From positions 16,938,392-17,002,391 of the forward strand of contig NC_067203.1 of the NCBI RefSeq assembly GCF_026262505.1: a DNA stretch of 64,000 nucleotides, given 5' to 3'. A program made the translations under genes and the position numbers. Below the pieces are notes generated by a model that was not told the DNA's origin, made no database searches, and was given only the letters and a program-made list of their open reading frames with translations. Shown here piece by piece: positions 1 through 10,094 of the stretch (the first letter of the stretch is position 1; every line of letters begins with the position of its first letter). Source of the DNA: Trichomonas vaginalis G3 (lineage: Eukaryota > Parabasalia > Trichomonadida > Trichomonadidae).

Positions 1-42
1 TGCAACAACATGATACATCCCCCATGTTGTTATCTTTCTTCA

Positions 43-474
43 ATGGAACCTTTGAGATTCCTTTGCGAAAGATGCGTTGATGAAATTCAGGATGCATTGA
101 TCCTGTGCAAAGTTTGCAATAAAGTGATAAGAGATGAAAACAAAGCGGTTCAATTATCCAATAGTTATGCCGTTCATTTGGATTGCTTACATTGTTACAT
201 GTGCAATAGAAATTACACTCCGAAAGGTAATCTCAATTACTCGGTGATGGAAGTCAATAATAAGCAATATTGTCTCTGCAATGAATGTATGAAGTTAATA
301 TCATCAGGTGAATGTCCAACAAATGATATTTCTGGCAGAATTCCTTTTGAAATTTGTCAAACTAAGCCCCTAAGATGTAAATTCTGTAATGAATTCATCA
401 AAAACGGGTTTTACTATGTTGTTGATCAACAAATATCCTGCTATAATTGCCACAAGCTTCAGAAAGGTAAATAA
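43..474 (+). CDS. LIM-domain zinc-binding protein
   Basis: A small cysteine-rich protein of 143 residues (154 if the upstream in-frame ATG at 10 is used). A LIM-type zinc module is readable: a CxxC pair (CKVC), about 20 residues later HxxC then CxxC and CxxC, and further on a CxC/CxxC group in the second half. A second, partial cysteine set (CKFC and CYNC) follows towards the C-terminus. LIM domains are protein-interaction modules, often linked to the cytoskeleton; no catalytic domain is present. I prefer the ATG at 43 because it directly follows a TCTTTCTTCA stretch resembling the short trichomonad leader, but the window edge hides the upstream region, so the start is uncertain. The stop is followed immediately by TAAA-type poly(A) sequence. 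Confidence 0.7.
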   Translation: MEPLRFLCERCVDEIQDALILCKVCNKVIRDENKAVQLSNSYAVHLDCLHCYMCNRNYTPKGNLNYSVMEVNNKQYCLCNECMKLISSGECPTNDISGRIPFEICQTKPLRCKFCNEFIKNGFYYVVDQQISCYNCHKLQKGK

Positions 475-807
475 ATTTTAAAAAATGCAATAAAAAAATT
501 TTTTTTATTTCTCCTATAATAATAATCTCCTATCAGAGCTTGTTTTGAAGCCTCGTACTTGTTGGATTTCGAGTTGAAAACAAGCGAAAAATTGGTCATT
601 CTTCTGGATATTAGAAAGGACTAAATGAATATCTCTGTATTTTATTTTTCTGAGTTGTAACTCTCAAAATTTCAAATTTACTAAATCTTACTCGCAATTA
701 AGTATTTATTTATTCTTTAAAATTTTATTCAACTGACTTTTCAATAGACTCAGAATTTCTTTTTAAAATATTTGGTGGAAATTTTATTCATATTCTCAGA
801 AAGACCA
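475..807. other. Intergenic region, no gene seen
   Basis: An AT-rich spacer of about 330 bp between the LIM gene and the next gene. It holds one modest inverted repeat (GCTTGTTTT near 538 and AAAACAAGC near 580) and nothing else I can support. Confidence 0.5.
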
Positions 808-3126
808 ATGTCTGCCCCCGATGGTAGCAAAAACGATATACTACCAAAAGATTTGCTGAAAAGAATATCAGAACGCAATATTAGGCATCCATATCCTTTT
901 TATTATTTACTTCATTCAGACCATTTTCCATGCAAAGAGATTTCCGATGAAAAGATCAAATTTCAAGCTGAAGATTTCCTTTTGAAAATCCCTGCATTAC
1001 AATTTTTGATCAACAGCCAAATTCCAAAACTAAATCTAGATAAATCTCGTGAAGAATGGCTTAAAATCTTTCCTCAAGATAAAATCAACCCACGTTTTTC
1101 AAATCCAGATTCAAGCATCGGGCTACTTTCTTATGACGAGATTTTTTCAATACATTGTCTTTTGTATTCTCACAATTACCAAATATGTTTTATTTTCAAA
1201 AGTTCTGATAAAATTTACTGTCAGAGTCTAGGTTGCTTAAGCACGAACAACGTTATTTTTATTAATTGCTTCCACAATCCAATAGAGCACATGGAACAAC
1301 CAGATTTCTATATTCATCTTTATTCTATCAAATACAAACTAATTTCAAGATTTCCCACATCAAAAGGTATACTCAATTTTCCTGCATTTGATAAAATCCA
1401 ATTCCATGTTCTTGATTACTTATATAATATGTGTAGTCAAAAGATTGACCAACTATATAAAAAAAATCCGAAACATGGCTTTGTTTTTCTTCAAGACCGT
1501 GCATATTTCAAGCACTTTTTCAAATCACATTCTAATTTTGCAAAAAATTCAAAAAATTCAAAAAATTCTGATGATATTCTCAAAAAATTCAGCGGAGTCT
1601 TTTGGAATTTCGGTCTTAAAATCGAAACTGATGAAAAATTTCAAAATTTTGCAAAGCCATTTGAACAAGAACTTGATAAAAGTTCATACGAAAAGGCAAT
1701 GAAATACACAAAATATGATATAGATGAAGTCATTTCAGACAAAATTCTTGCAAAAAGTGAAACAATTTGTGTATACAAAGTAAAATATCCAGGTGATGTT
1801 TATATTAAAGATATAACAATCATAAAGAATGATATAGTAAAAGACGGATATTTACCTCTCAGCATTCAACCAGATTTTGTATCTGCTGACAATATGTATT
1901 CTCTGTACACGATTTCTCAAGGAAGAGACATTTCTTACATCGTCGGTCCTGCTTTTCCAGATGATGAATTCACAAATACATTTTACAGCACGAAAAAAAT
2001 AGATGGAAACAAACTTATCAACGATGATATCATTAAAAAATTCGATAAGTATCAACCAGAAATATATTCTGAAGAATATTATTCTGACTACAATGAAGAA
2101 AAACAATATTATAGCGATCAATCAGATAATGATCATTCTGAAGAAAAACAATATTATAGCGATCAATCAGATAATGATCATTCTGAAGAAAAACAATATT
2201 ATAGCGATCAATCAGATAATGATCATTCTGAAGAAAAACAATATTATAGCGATCAATCAGATAATGATCATTCTGAAGAAAAACAAGAAAAAAGCGAGCA
2301 ACCAGATAATGATCATTCTGAAGAAAAACAATATTATAGCGATCAATCAGATAATGATCATTCTGAAGAAAAACAAGAAAAAAGCGAGCAACCAGATACT
2401 AAAATTACATTTGCAGTTCGCCATAGTTGCATTGCAAAATTCAAATATACTCATACTTTTTACAATACAGTTGATAAGCCAGATCAATTAGATTATCCAT
2501 CAAATGTCTTACTTCAGATTGAAGAGTACTGCAAATTTGCTCATAATGCAATCAAATCCCATTCAAATTCTGAGCAAAAAGTTCGTTTGTTTGGATATTG
2601 TAATGGAGGAAGCGAATTCTTGGATTCTATAGACAAAAAATACAAGACTAGTTTTAGCAAAGTAACATCTCTTGGTATATTTTCGGAATTCGAAGATGAC
2701 ATATTGAATATTTGTGTAATCGAGCCAAATATTGATATAAAATATTTACAAGAATCAGTGAAATCAGTTAATCATATAGATTCGACTGTTATCCTTTCCC
2801 ACGGCCCACTTCAAGATACCGATCAAGAAAAAGAAGAATTCAATAATTTCGAAACCATCGCCAAAATATTAGCTATATACGTCACTTTGGTTCAGTTTAG
2901 AGATATTGATTTCAAGACAATCATTGATATAACCGGCCTTCGTTATGTCAAAGATAAAACTTCACAAAAACCTGATGATACTTCATCTAGACAGAAGGGC
3001 AAATCATCTAGACATAAGGGCAAATCATCTAGACCGAAGGACAATCTATCTGAACATAAGGGCAAACCATCTAAACAAAAGGGACATTCATCTGGACAGA
3101 AGAGCAAGTCATACAAACGAAAGTGA
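808..3126 (+). CDS. Unrecognised protein with acidic 15-residue repeats and basic C-terminal repeats
   Basis: A 772-residue protein I do not recognise. The ATG at 808 (MSAPDGSKN) is the start; the in-frame extension to 772 begins with TTG and has no ATG. Residues 1 to about 420 look globular, with no signal peptide or membrane segment. Then come about seven near-identical 45 bp units encoding a 15-residue acidic motif (SEEKQYYSDQSDNDH and variants with EKSEQP) between roughly 2090 and 2397. A second globular segment follows, and the C-terminus (2980-3117) is a basic degenerate 7-residue repeat of the type KSSRHKG. Acid and base tracts in one chain suggest a scaffold or nucleic-acid/protein binding role, but that is inference. 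The repeat also keeps a second frame open, which is not evidence for a second gene. Confidence 0.75.
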   Translation: MSAPDGSKNDILPKDLLKRISERNIRHPYPFYYLLHSDHFPCKEISDEKIKFQAEDFLLKIPALQFLINSQIPKLNLDKSREEWLKIFPQDKINPRFSNPDSSIGLLSYDEIFSIHCLLYSHNYQICFIFKSSDKIYCQSLGCLSTNNVIFINCFHNPIEHMEQPDFYIHLYSIKYKLISRFPTSKGILNFPAFDKIQFHVLDYLYNMCSQKIDQLYKKNPKHGFVFLQDRAYFKHFFKSHSNFAKNSKNSKNSDDILKKFSGVFWNFGLKIETDEKFQNFAKPFEQELDKSSYEKAMKYTKYDIDEVISDKILAKSETICVYKVKYPGDVYIKDITIIKNDIVKDGYLPLSIQPDFVSADNMYSLYTISQGRDISYIVGPAFPDDEFTNTFYSTKKIDGNKLINDDIIKKFDKYQPEIYSEEYYSDYNEEKQYYSDQSDNDHSEEKQYYSDQSDNDHSEEKQYYSDQSDNDHSEEKQYYSDQSDNDHSEEKQEKSEQPDNDHSEEKQYYSDQSDNDHSEEKQEKSEQPDTKITFAVRHSCIAKFKYTHTFYNTVDKPDQLDYPSNVLLQIEEYCKFAHNAIKSHSNSEQKVRLFGYCNGGSEFLDSIDKKYKTSFSKVTSLGIFSEFEDDILNICVIEPNIDIKYLQESVKSVNHIDSTVILSHGPLQDTDQEKEEFNNFETIAKILAIYVTLVQFRDIDFKTIIDITGLRYVKDKTSQKPDDTSSRQKGKSSRHKGKSSRPKDNLSEHKGKPSKQKGHSSGQKSKSYKRK
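2090..2397 (+). repeat. In-gene 45 bp tandem repeat (about 7 units)
   Basis: Seven near-perfect 45 bp direct repeats inside the preceding gene, encoding the 15-residue acidic unit. Units are of two kinds, one with QYYSDQ and one with QEKSEQ, arranged in an almost regular order, which points to recent unequal exchange. The unit length is a multiple of three, so copy-number change keeps the frame. Confidence 0.9.
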
Positions 3127-3348
3127 ACGAAGTAAAGAGAATTTATATTTTAACTTATATTTCATTAATAATATGAAAATTATCTTATTCAATTTTTTCC
3201 TGAATTAAAAAATAATATTTAAATATGCTTCAATGTATTTAACAACATTTCCAAGTTAAAATAGATTGTTTTATAATCAGATTCTTCATTTGGCTGGACT
3301 GTGAACTCGTTATCGAAAAAAAATGACCGTTTAAAAATTTATTTGTGA

Positions 3349-3786
3349 ATGAAAAGAACAGCTGAGCCAACACCAACTAAGCTAAGCAATCTGTTTGATT
3401 CTTCAGATTCATCAGCTTCTTCAAGTAGAGCTCAATCTCCTGCTCGTCATGCTTCTCCAATGATCAAAGCAAAAAATAATACAAGAAACAAGAATGTTTG
3501 CGTTCGAATTTTTTCTTCAGATTTCTGTAAAGGTTTCTTTACTATTTTGTTTTTGGTATTCGCAATATTAGTCGGGCTCATAATTTATAGAAAATACACA
3601 CATGAGATTCCAATATGCTCATGTGACGATAATACAAAAGAGAATATATCAAAATGCTTCAACATCTATGAAGGTCTTGATGGCAATTGCTATGAGAAAC
3701 TTGATTTCAACACCGAGATTTCATTTGCAACAGGAAGCCTTGTTCTAGTAGGAATTATAATCATGACTATAAAGATGTTTTGTTAG
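3349..3786 (+). CDS. Small two-helix membrane protein, unrecognised
   Basis: A 145-residue protein with a Ser-rich, probably disordered N-terminus (residues 12-40), a hydrophobic helix at about 61-80 followed by basic RKY, a 45-residue loop with four cysteines (about 90, 92, 103 and 114) and a second hydrophobic segment at about 126-143 ending in KMFC. This suggests an integral membrane protein with both termini on the same side and a disulphide-bonded loop. No family is recognised. A motif TGACCGTTTAA lies about 25 bp before the ATG; the same string occurs upstream of the gene at 38243-38728, so it may be a Myb-type promoter element. Confidence 0.6.
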   Translation: MKRTAEPTPTKLSNLFDSSDSSASSSRAQSPARHASPMIKAKNNTRNKNVCVRIFSSDFCKGFFTILFLVFAILVGLIIYRKYTHEIPICSCDDNTKENISKCFNIYEGLDGNCYEKLDFNTEISFATGSLVLVGIIIMTIKMFC

Positions 3787-4164
3787 AAATATTGTGAACT
3801 TATATAGATAAAATAAAAAATTAATATTAACTCAATAATAGCACGTTTTTCCATATTAACTTTAATAACTCAATAATAGCGTTTACTCCATAATGTAATA
3901 CATAGACAGAAAGCAACGAATTCAATTTCAAGGTGTTTATCAATAATTTTTTTGATTCAATAGAATAGAATTATATGGTTAACTACAGTTATTGGATTTG
4001 TGGTGGCCTTGCATCAAATACCTTTCATGATTATACTTAGTCGCTGATTTTGAATTGAAAAATTTAACAGAATGCCCATTTTAGTAATATTCTTGAAAAA
4101 TTTAACAGAATGCCGATTTTAGTAATATTCTTTACATTGATATCAGGAAATAACTAAGACCGTC
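3787..4164. other. Intergenic region with a 38 bp tandem duplication
   Basis: No gene seen. A 38 bp unit (starting TTGAAAAATTTAACAGAATG) occurs twice in tandem at 4055-4092 and 4093-4130 with one mismatch in the readable part. A shorter repeat (AACTCAATAATAGC) lies near 3831 and 3867. Confidence 0.6.
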
Positions 4165-4188
4165 ACTTTTTAGTTCCCTGGGGAACTA
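4161..4188 (+). promoter_or_regulatory. Initiator-like motif and 5'-leader hairpin of the DDB1-like gene
   Basis: CCGTCACTTTTT fits the trichomonad initiator TCA(+1)YT/A; taking the A at 4165 as +1 gives a 41 nt leader. Directly after it, TAGTTCCC and GGGAACTA (4171-4188) form a perfect 8 bp inverted repeat around TG, so the leader RNA could form a tight hairpin. Confidence 0.45.
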
Positions 4189-4205
4189 ATTTTTTTTTCC
4201 AAAAA

Positions 4206-7200
4206 ATGCCTAAAATTGGATATGCTCTGCAATCAATCGTTGAAGAGATTCCGCTTGCAGGTGCTGTTAAATTCCGAATGAACTCTAATCAATCTCCTGT
4301 GTTCGTAATTCCAAAAAGATACTCATTAGAGTTTTATGAAATTAAAAGCACAGGCATAAGTCCATTATACATCATTCCTTTTCACAAAACGATTTATTCA
4401 CTCAAAGTAATGCCTGCTAACTACTGGGGAAAGCCATCTACCATTGATGTTTTAATTTTATTTTTCAATGATTCATCATTTATTATCTTTAACGATCCAA
4501 ACAAGCCTATTTTCAAATACAATCCCAAAGACATACAGAACAACTTTGATTATTGCATTGATATCCATCCAAGAAACGCTTTCATTGCTTTTTCACATAA
4601 CACAGGCTTAATCAACTTTTGGGATGGTTCCCAACCGAACAGGCAGGAGAAAGTCTACAAACTACCAGTTAGTACAGATCCATTAATCGATATGAAATTT
4701 TTATATACAGATGAAGTCATGATTTCGACACTTCATGATATGCCAGATAATCACAAACGAGTTAATACCAAGATCCTCGATCTATCCTTACTCTTTCCTA
4801 ACGAAAATCCAGATTTGACATTTGATATTGAAGATGACGATGCAAACCTCATTATTCCTCTCCAAAAGGTATCAGATGATAATCCCATATTCTTAGTTTG
4901 TGGAAAACTGATCACCGTTTGCTCAAATAACTCTACTTTCCAAGTAGAATGCCCTTTCAAAGGAAATCCTTCTTGTTTTGATTATATCTCTCAAAATTTG
5001 ATCGTCATTTGCGATGAAAGTGGCCAGATCTTTCTCATCAATATAGATACTGATGTAAGTGTCACTTTTCTAGGTGAAGTGAAGACGATACCAACATCTA
5101 TTGTTTACATTGACAACGGAATATTTTATATCGGAAGTCGTGTGGAAGATGCTTTGTTTGTCAAATATCATGACGATAAATTAACCGTTCTAACCGTTTC
5201 CTCTCAATTTAGACCATCCACTTTTTGTTCTGAATTTTCTGATTTATGCGGATCTTTCTTTATTTCTCACGGAACAAAGAATGGAGGGGGAGCGATAACA
5301 AGTGTCAAAACCGGTTTATTCTACAAAGAAATGTTTGATGCTAAGATGACAGATATTTCTACTATATCAAAAGTTGACAATAACAAATTCATGATGTCAA
5401 CAAACAACAAAATATCTTTTGTTTTTGATACAGATAATCAAAAGATATTGCTTAAGAATAATGAGAAAACAATTGATTGTTTCCAGACAGAAAATGGTTT
5501 CATTCAAGTTTGTTCTGATAAAATTAATATAATTGATGGTTACAAAATTACAAAAACTGTCAATTTGTCAGAAATATTATCAATGGATTCAGAACAAATA
5601 AATGTCTCGAAACAAGCCAAAAAATCTTCATCAAAAAGTGACAAAAATAAATCAAAATCAAAAGAAAATTTAGAAAATGAATCAAAAAGTGACAACAAAT
5701 TTTTAGAGATTGTTAATTATGAAGAGATTTCATCATGTGCATATGACAACAAGAACAAAATCATATTTATTGCTGTTGGTGATAAAATTAAGGTTATTGA
5801 TTTATCGTTAAAAGTGACAAAATCTTTTGAATTTCCAGAACAGATCAAATCGATATCATACTACAAAAAATTACTTGCTGCAATTACATGGAGCGGTTTT
5901 GTAAGTACAATAGATGATTCTAATTTGTGTACTTTACAGAAACCACATGATTTTACACCAGACAAAATTTTTGTTTTAAGAAGTGAAGCAAACCATAGAA
6001 TTATTATAGTTTACATGGACGGTTTTGCCATGATTACAAAGAAAGACCTAACAATAGTCAAGAAAACTGTTTTCGGACATATTTGCTGTGGCTCATTTAT
6101 GAATGATGAGAAAAGCGTCATAATTTTGGGATCTTCTCCCTCTCTTTATTTCACTGATGGAAATTCAATGCCATTGATTCTGTCAAATGAAGATTATTTC
6201 TGTGGTTTAAGGTTAAGTAAAGAAATAATCATCATGGCAGATCAAGAGAAGTTTGTTGTTGGAAATCTGAATGAATCAGAACTTTGTCAGATAAATACAA
6301 CAGAGTTCGATGTCGTTCCTTTCCTTTTGACAATGTTACAAAAACCACCGTCACTTTTTATTGGATATTTCCAAGAAGGCATTTTCGGATTGATGAGTTT
6401 GAATTTACCTTCTATGAAAGTCGAATACGACATTAAATTTGAAAATGACATGGAATTGTCATCATTAATTTCTCTGTCAAATGAAAGAATTTGTATTGGT
6501 TTGACTGGCAAAAATGAAGGAAAAATACAAATAATTGAAAATGTTTTTGATAACTATACAATTGTTGGAAATCATTCAATTGAAGGAGGAGTTTTTGCCT
6601 TGTCAAAATTCAATGAAAACCATTTAATTGTTTGTGGACGATGCCGATTATTTTTCATTGAAATTCAGACATCAACCGCTGGAGCTGTCACTTTTAATGT
6701 TTTACAAGCTATACAATGTCCAAGTATTTGCAGAAGTTGTTTCTCGATGAACGAGGACATTGTTATTTTATTTGATAGTTTTCGATCGATTATTTCCTTC
6801 AAATTGAATGGAAACTTTTTAGAGAGAGTTAATGAATTTCCTGTGAACAAAAATGTTGTTTGTGGATGCATTGGTGATGAGATAAAACCAGGAGTTTATG
6901 ATCTTTATTCTGCAGATGATAATGGATACTTACATGTCTACAAAATGAATGTTGATGATTGTTCAATGAAAGAAATTTCGAATTGTAAATTGTCTGCCTC
7001 TGTTTCTTGTTTGTCTAAAGTCAGAGAGAACTTTGTGATTTGTACAACAAGAAATGGAGGTGTAATGATGCTGACGAAAGTGGATGAGAAACTCCAGAAT
7101 TCTTTGGAAAAGGCAAGAGATGTAGTTTTCGATTTGTTTAGAAATGACAATGATAATGATAAATATCCAATTGTCGACGCAACTAATCTCCAGTGTTTGA

Positions 7201-7322
7201 ACTGTGCACCATCGAAAGCAGTTTCTTCGGCTTTGGAAGCAAGAAATACAACAATTTCTGAAGTGAATTTTGCTGTTCAACAACTCAAATCTTATGTTGC
7301 AAAAATTTGTTCTACAAAATAA
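4206..7322 (+). CDS. DDB1 / CPSF-A / SF3B3 family beta-propeller protein, closest to DDB1
   Basis: A 1038-residue beta-propeller protein. Family hallmarks: in the middle, a GSRVEDALFVK-like strand matching the 'GSRLGDSQLVKL' region of DDB1; then HGTKNGGGAI followed by a hydrophobic turn, equivalent to the 'GxGxxGSLRIIRNGI' signature shared by DDB1, CPSF160 and SF3B3; and near the C-terminus the DDB1-like order 'FRSIISFKLNGNF ... SADDNGYLHVYKM ... ICTTRNGGVMML' ending in an amphipathic helix. Length (DDB1 is about 1140) favours DDB1, the adaptor of cullin-4 ubiquitin ligases, over the longer splicing/cleavage paralogues. A Ser/Lys-rich low-complexity insert (residues about 470-500) interrupts the propeller. 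Membership of the family is secure; the exact paralogue is inference. Confidence 0.75.
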   Translation: MPKIGYALQSIVEEIPLAGAVKFRMNSNQSPVFVIPKRYSLEFYEIKSTGISPLYIIPFHKTIYSLKVMPANYWGKPSTIDVLILFFNDSSFIIFNDPNKPIFKYNPKDIQNNFDYCIDIHPRNAFIAFSHNTGLINFWDGSQPNRQEKVYKLPVSTDPLIDMKFLYTDEVMISTLHDMPDNHKRVNTKILDLSLLFPNENPDLTFDIEDDDANLIIPLQKVSDDNPIFLVCGKLITVCSNNSTFQVECPFKGNPSCFDYISQNLIVICDESGQIFLINIDTDVSVTFLGEVKTIPTSIVYIDNGIFYIGSRVEDALFVKYHDDKLTVLTVSSQFRPSTFCSEFSDLCGSFFISHGTKNGGGAITSVKTGLFYKEMFDAKMTDISTISKVDNNKFMMSTNNKISFVFDTDNQKILLKNNEKTIDCFQTENGFIQVCSDKINIIDGYKITKTVNLSEILSMDSEQINVSKQAKKSSSKSDKNKSKSKENLENESKSDNKFLEIVNYEEISSCAYDNKNKIIFIAVGDKIKVIDLSLKVTKSFEFPEQIKSISYYKKLLAAITWSGFVSTIDDSNLCTLQKPHDFTPDKIFVLRSEANHRIIIVYMDGFAMITKKDLTIVKKTVFGHICCGSFMNDEKSVIILGSSPSLYFTDGNSMPLILSNEDYFCGLRLSKEIIIMADQEKFVVGNLNESELCQINTTEFDVVPFLLTMLQKPPSLFIGYFQEGIFGLMSLNLPSMKVEYDIKFENDMELSSLISLSNERICIGLTGKNEGKIQIIENVFDNYTIVGNHSIEGGVFALSKFNENHLIVCGRCRLFFIEIQTSTAGAVTFNVLQAIQCPSICRSCFSMNEDIVILFDSFRSIISFKLNGNFLERVNEFPVNKNVVCGCIGDEIKPGVYDLYSADDNGYLHVYKMNVDDCSMKEISNCKLSASVSCLSKVRENFVICTTRNGGVMMLTKVDEKLQNSLEKARDVVFDLFRNDNDNDKYPIVDATNLQCLNCAPSKAVSSALEARNTTISEVNFAVQQLKSYVAKICSTK

Positions 7323-8554
7323 AAATTATTCTTTATTCTATTTAATTTTTAAAGATAAAAACTTACACCCATGTGATACCACTTTCAATTAGAGTATTTA
7401 TAAATATAAGAATTTTGAATTGAAGTCAGAAAGACATAATTGCTCTCTTAATTTATCTGTTAAATAAACACCACTTTTTTTTATTTTATTTCTAAATTCA
7501 ACAAATCAAAAATATTATAATTAGATCTCTCTCAAAAATCAGATGTTCATATCCCTTATTTCAATGGATCTGAGAAGATCTTCCGGTTGAAAAAAATAAG
7601 CATTTTTTTACACTTCCTTGAAACTATAGTTTAAAGTCAAGCCTGATAAACATATTCACAGTTGCAAAACAAAAATGAATTATTGTTGAGTTTCAGAATT
7701 TTGGATAAGTTAGCATTTATTTGTGATAGTTTATGGATTGATAGGTCATGATGGCTTTTCACGTGAAAATGGAACAAAATATGAGGAACAGATTATAAAG
7801 GAAAAACATTAAAGCTTCGGAATTAGTTACCTATGGTATTTTTGTATTTTTTCATGATTTATTGGATTAAAATCTCCAGAATTTAAATTCTTTGAATTGT
7901 TCAATTTTGAGGACTAAAATTTTTATGTCTATGTTACCTTGTTTGCAGATAAATTTTCGATTTTTGATTTAATAATTTTCTTATTTGATTATCATGAATT
8001 TAATATTTTGAAAATGTTTTCCATTATCCATTAGTTGGGACATATCAAATAGTGCATGATGGCCAATTGATGATTATAATAAATGAAATTTCCTACTGAA
8101 ATTTATATTTTCCTTGTCAGAAACGACATTTCTTGTTCGGATTTTAGATTTGTATGATCAATTAGAACATTACAATACTTTCCACAATTATGCTGCAATG
8201 AACACGATAAATTTATGAAAATTATGAAATTTAAAGTATTTCTTTAATTGATGAAAACAAATAGTATCTTTCTTCAAAAATATATCTTTCGATAGCAAGT
8301 TCACAATCAGAGACATTGTGACTCAAATTTAATTTCTGATTGCCTTTTCCGATATCTATAATTGAATGAGTTCAGAAATATTGAAATATTAACGATATCT
8401 TAACCAGAAAATTCAATGCTAAAACTCAAATTTTGTAAATTCGGGTGCAAAATGATTTGTATCTCTAAATCTGAATTTTCGTTTTCAAACAATTATTCAT
8501 AAAATTTAACGATATCATATATTGAATAGATTTAGAATAATTGAAAGGGTGACC
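7323..8554. other. Long AT-rich intergenic region
   Basis: About 1.2 kb with no credible coding sequence, tRNA or repeat array. The first bases after the stop (TAAAAATTATTC) supply a TAAA-type poly(A) signal for the upstream gene. Confidence 0.5.
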
Positions 8555-8576
8555 ATGTCAAAATCAGAAATCAAAG

Positions 8577-8859
8577 ATGTCGGACCAGCAATTTGCAAAG
8601 ATGGAAGACTTAAATCCAAAAGAACCAGGTTCTAATTTAAAGACCGATGATAGCAGAGAGCGAACAATTAACATCGTTGTTGGAATTTTCAGTTTTATTG
8701 TCCCATTCTTAGGTTTTATTTTAACCTGCGTTTATTGGTCAACAAACAGATTTAGAAGTTGGCTTTGCTTTGGATTGGATTCCAACAATCACTCTTATTG
8801 TTTTCGTGATTATTTACGCTTACGTTATTTACAGCGTAACACATGATCATGATGATTAA
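8577..8859 (+). pseudogene. Small two-helix membrane protein gene with an apparent frameshift
   Basis: The frame from the ATG at 8577 encodes a hydrophilic N-terminus and one hydrophobic helix (INIVVGIFSFIVPFLGFIL), then turns into unlikely sequence and stops at 8846. In the +1 frame from about 8710-8760 to a stop at 8857-8859 the sequence is instead GFALDWIPTITLIVFVIIYA and ends in an acidic/His tail, clearly a second membrane helix. A single-base indel between 8715 and 8760 would join the two into a protein of about 93 residues. The order of helix, short loop, helix loosely recalls Pmp3-type proteolipids, but I do not claim that family. It may be a decayed gene or a sequence error. Confidence 0.5.
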
Positions 8860-9392
8860 AATAAAGTATATTAGTTTATAATCAATTAGTAGTAATCAAT
8901 GTTATAAACAATTTTTTAATTATGGTTAATTTCAAAATATAATTAATATTTGAAGAAATAGTATATATTGTTATAGTATATAATTCATTGTTTTGCAAAA
9001 TAAATCAATAATAAACGGATATGGACAATATTTGGAAATCAATATTTTCTGATTATTTCAAAAAGGAACTTTTATAATCCAAATCATAGAAACGAAAATA
9101 GAAATGTTGGGAATGGGAAGAACTTTGTATATATATATTGTTAAAAGTTGACAAATTGATATTTGATTTTAGCATGAACATATTCTAATATATTTCATTG
9201 AGTAAAATGAGTATGCATCTTTTTAATAAAGCAAATATGCTCGAATAGAGGAAGAATTCCATGAAGTTTTAATCATAATGAAAAATCTGATTTGTAACAC
9301 TGCATAATTAAACTTTGAATAATAATTATATATTAGTATACAAAAGTTTAGTATGAATTAACAAAATAACAAAAAAAAAGAAAAAGAATATT
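8860..9392. other. Intergenic region between convergent genes
   Basis: About 530 bp of AT-rich DNA between the frameshifted gene and the convergent p47-like gene. No coding or RNA feature seen. Confidence 0.5.
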
Positions 9393-10094
9393 TCAATGGA
9401 AAGCATGATAAATGATTTTTTCCGTAGTATGGTCATCATTAATGCGATTAATGAATTGAATGTCATTAAATTCATCCGTATGAATTGGAAGTTGCCCAAG
9501 AGAGATCTTTCTTAAGACATCTTCTCTATTTATTGATGAATTATTGTAGAACTGATCATTGAATGTGAATCCATCCTTCCACAAAACAAAATAGCAATGC
9601 TTACCGATTTGTTTTCTTGGTTTGAATGATTGTTCCTCTTTTTCGACAATATCTTGCGTAACTTCTATGTTTTTGGCTACTTTGTCAAGTACATATGATA
9701 ATTGTGATCCACTCTCAATATTTGTGTTATCAATTTGTATTGGAGTAATTTGATCCTCATTTTCTTCAACAACCCCTTGTTGTAATATAAATTTTGGTTC
9801 CTGTGGTTCAATCGGTGGTTCTTCGAATATTTTTGTGAGTGAATCATCACTTTTTCCATCATCTGAAATTCCATCGCTTGTAGGATTGAGAAAAGTATCG
9901 TCTGTATCTGATGATCCACTCCCATCTTCATCAGGATCAAAAGATTCAGGAATTGAAGATTCTCCTCGATCAAAATAATTTGAAACTGCATCATTAAGGT
10001 CGCTATTATGTGTTATAAACCAAATAGCAGCTCTTCTTGAAGAAGCTGTTACTTGCTGGAATTCAGCTATTCCTTCTTCAGTACAATGCGACAT
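9393..10094 (-). CDS. p47/NSFL1C-like Cdc48 adaptor with UBA-like and SEP domains, lacking UBX
   Basis: A 233-residue protein. Residues about 6-42 (EEGIAEFQQVT...AAIWFITHNSDLNDAVSNYFD) form a UBA-like three-helix module as in p47/Shp1. A long acidic Ser/Asp linker follows. Residues about 165-225 (YFVLWKDGFTFND through LPIHTDEF to an INDD ending) match the SEP domain, which mediates trimerisation and binding to Cdc48/p97. The C-terminal UBX domain that normally docks on the Cdc48 N-domain is absent; the chain ends a few residues after SEP. The ATG is preceded on the minus strand by CCCCTCAAAATTTTAAAATC, a plausible initiator context. Role in ubiquitin-dependent protein handling or membrane fusion is inferred from the domains. 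Confidence 0.7.
   Translation of the reverse strand: MSHCTEEGIAEFQQVTASSRRAAIWFITHNSDLNDAVSNYFDRGESSIPESFDPDEDGSGSSDTDDTFLNPTSDGISDDGKSDDSLTKIFEEPPIEPQEPKFILQQGVVEENEDQITPIQIDNTNIESGSQLSYVLDKVAKNIEVTQDIVEKEEQSFKPRKQIGKHCYFVLWKDGFTFNDQFYNNSSINREDVLRKISLGQLPIHTDEFNDIQFINRINDDHTTEKIIYHAFH

Noticed and set aside
2003..2491. Long frame inside the repeat-rich gene
   Set aside because: A by-product of the 45 bp repeat; the real frame is the acidic one (808-3126).
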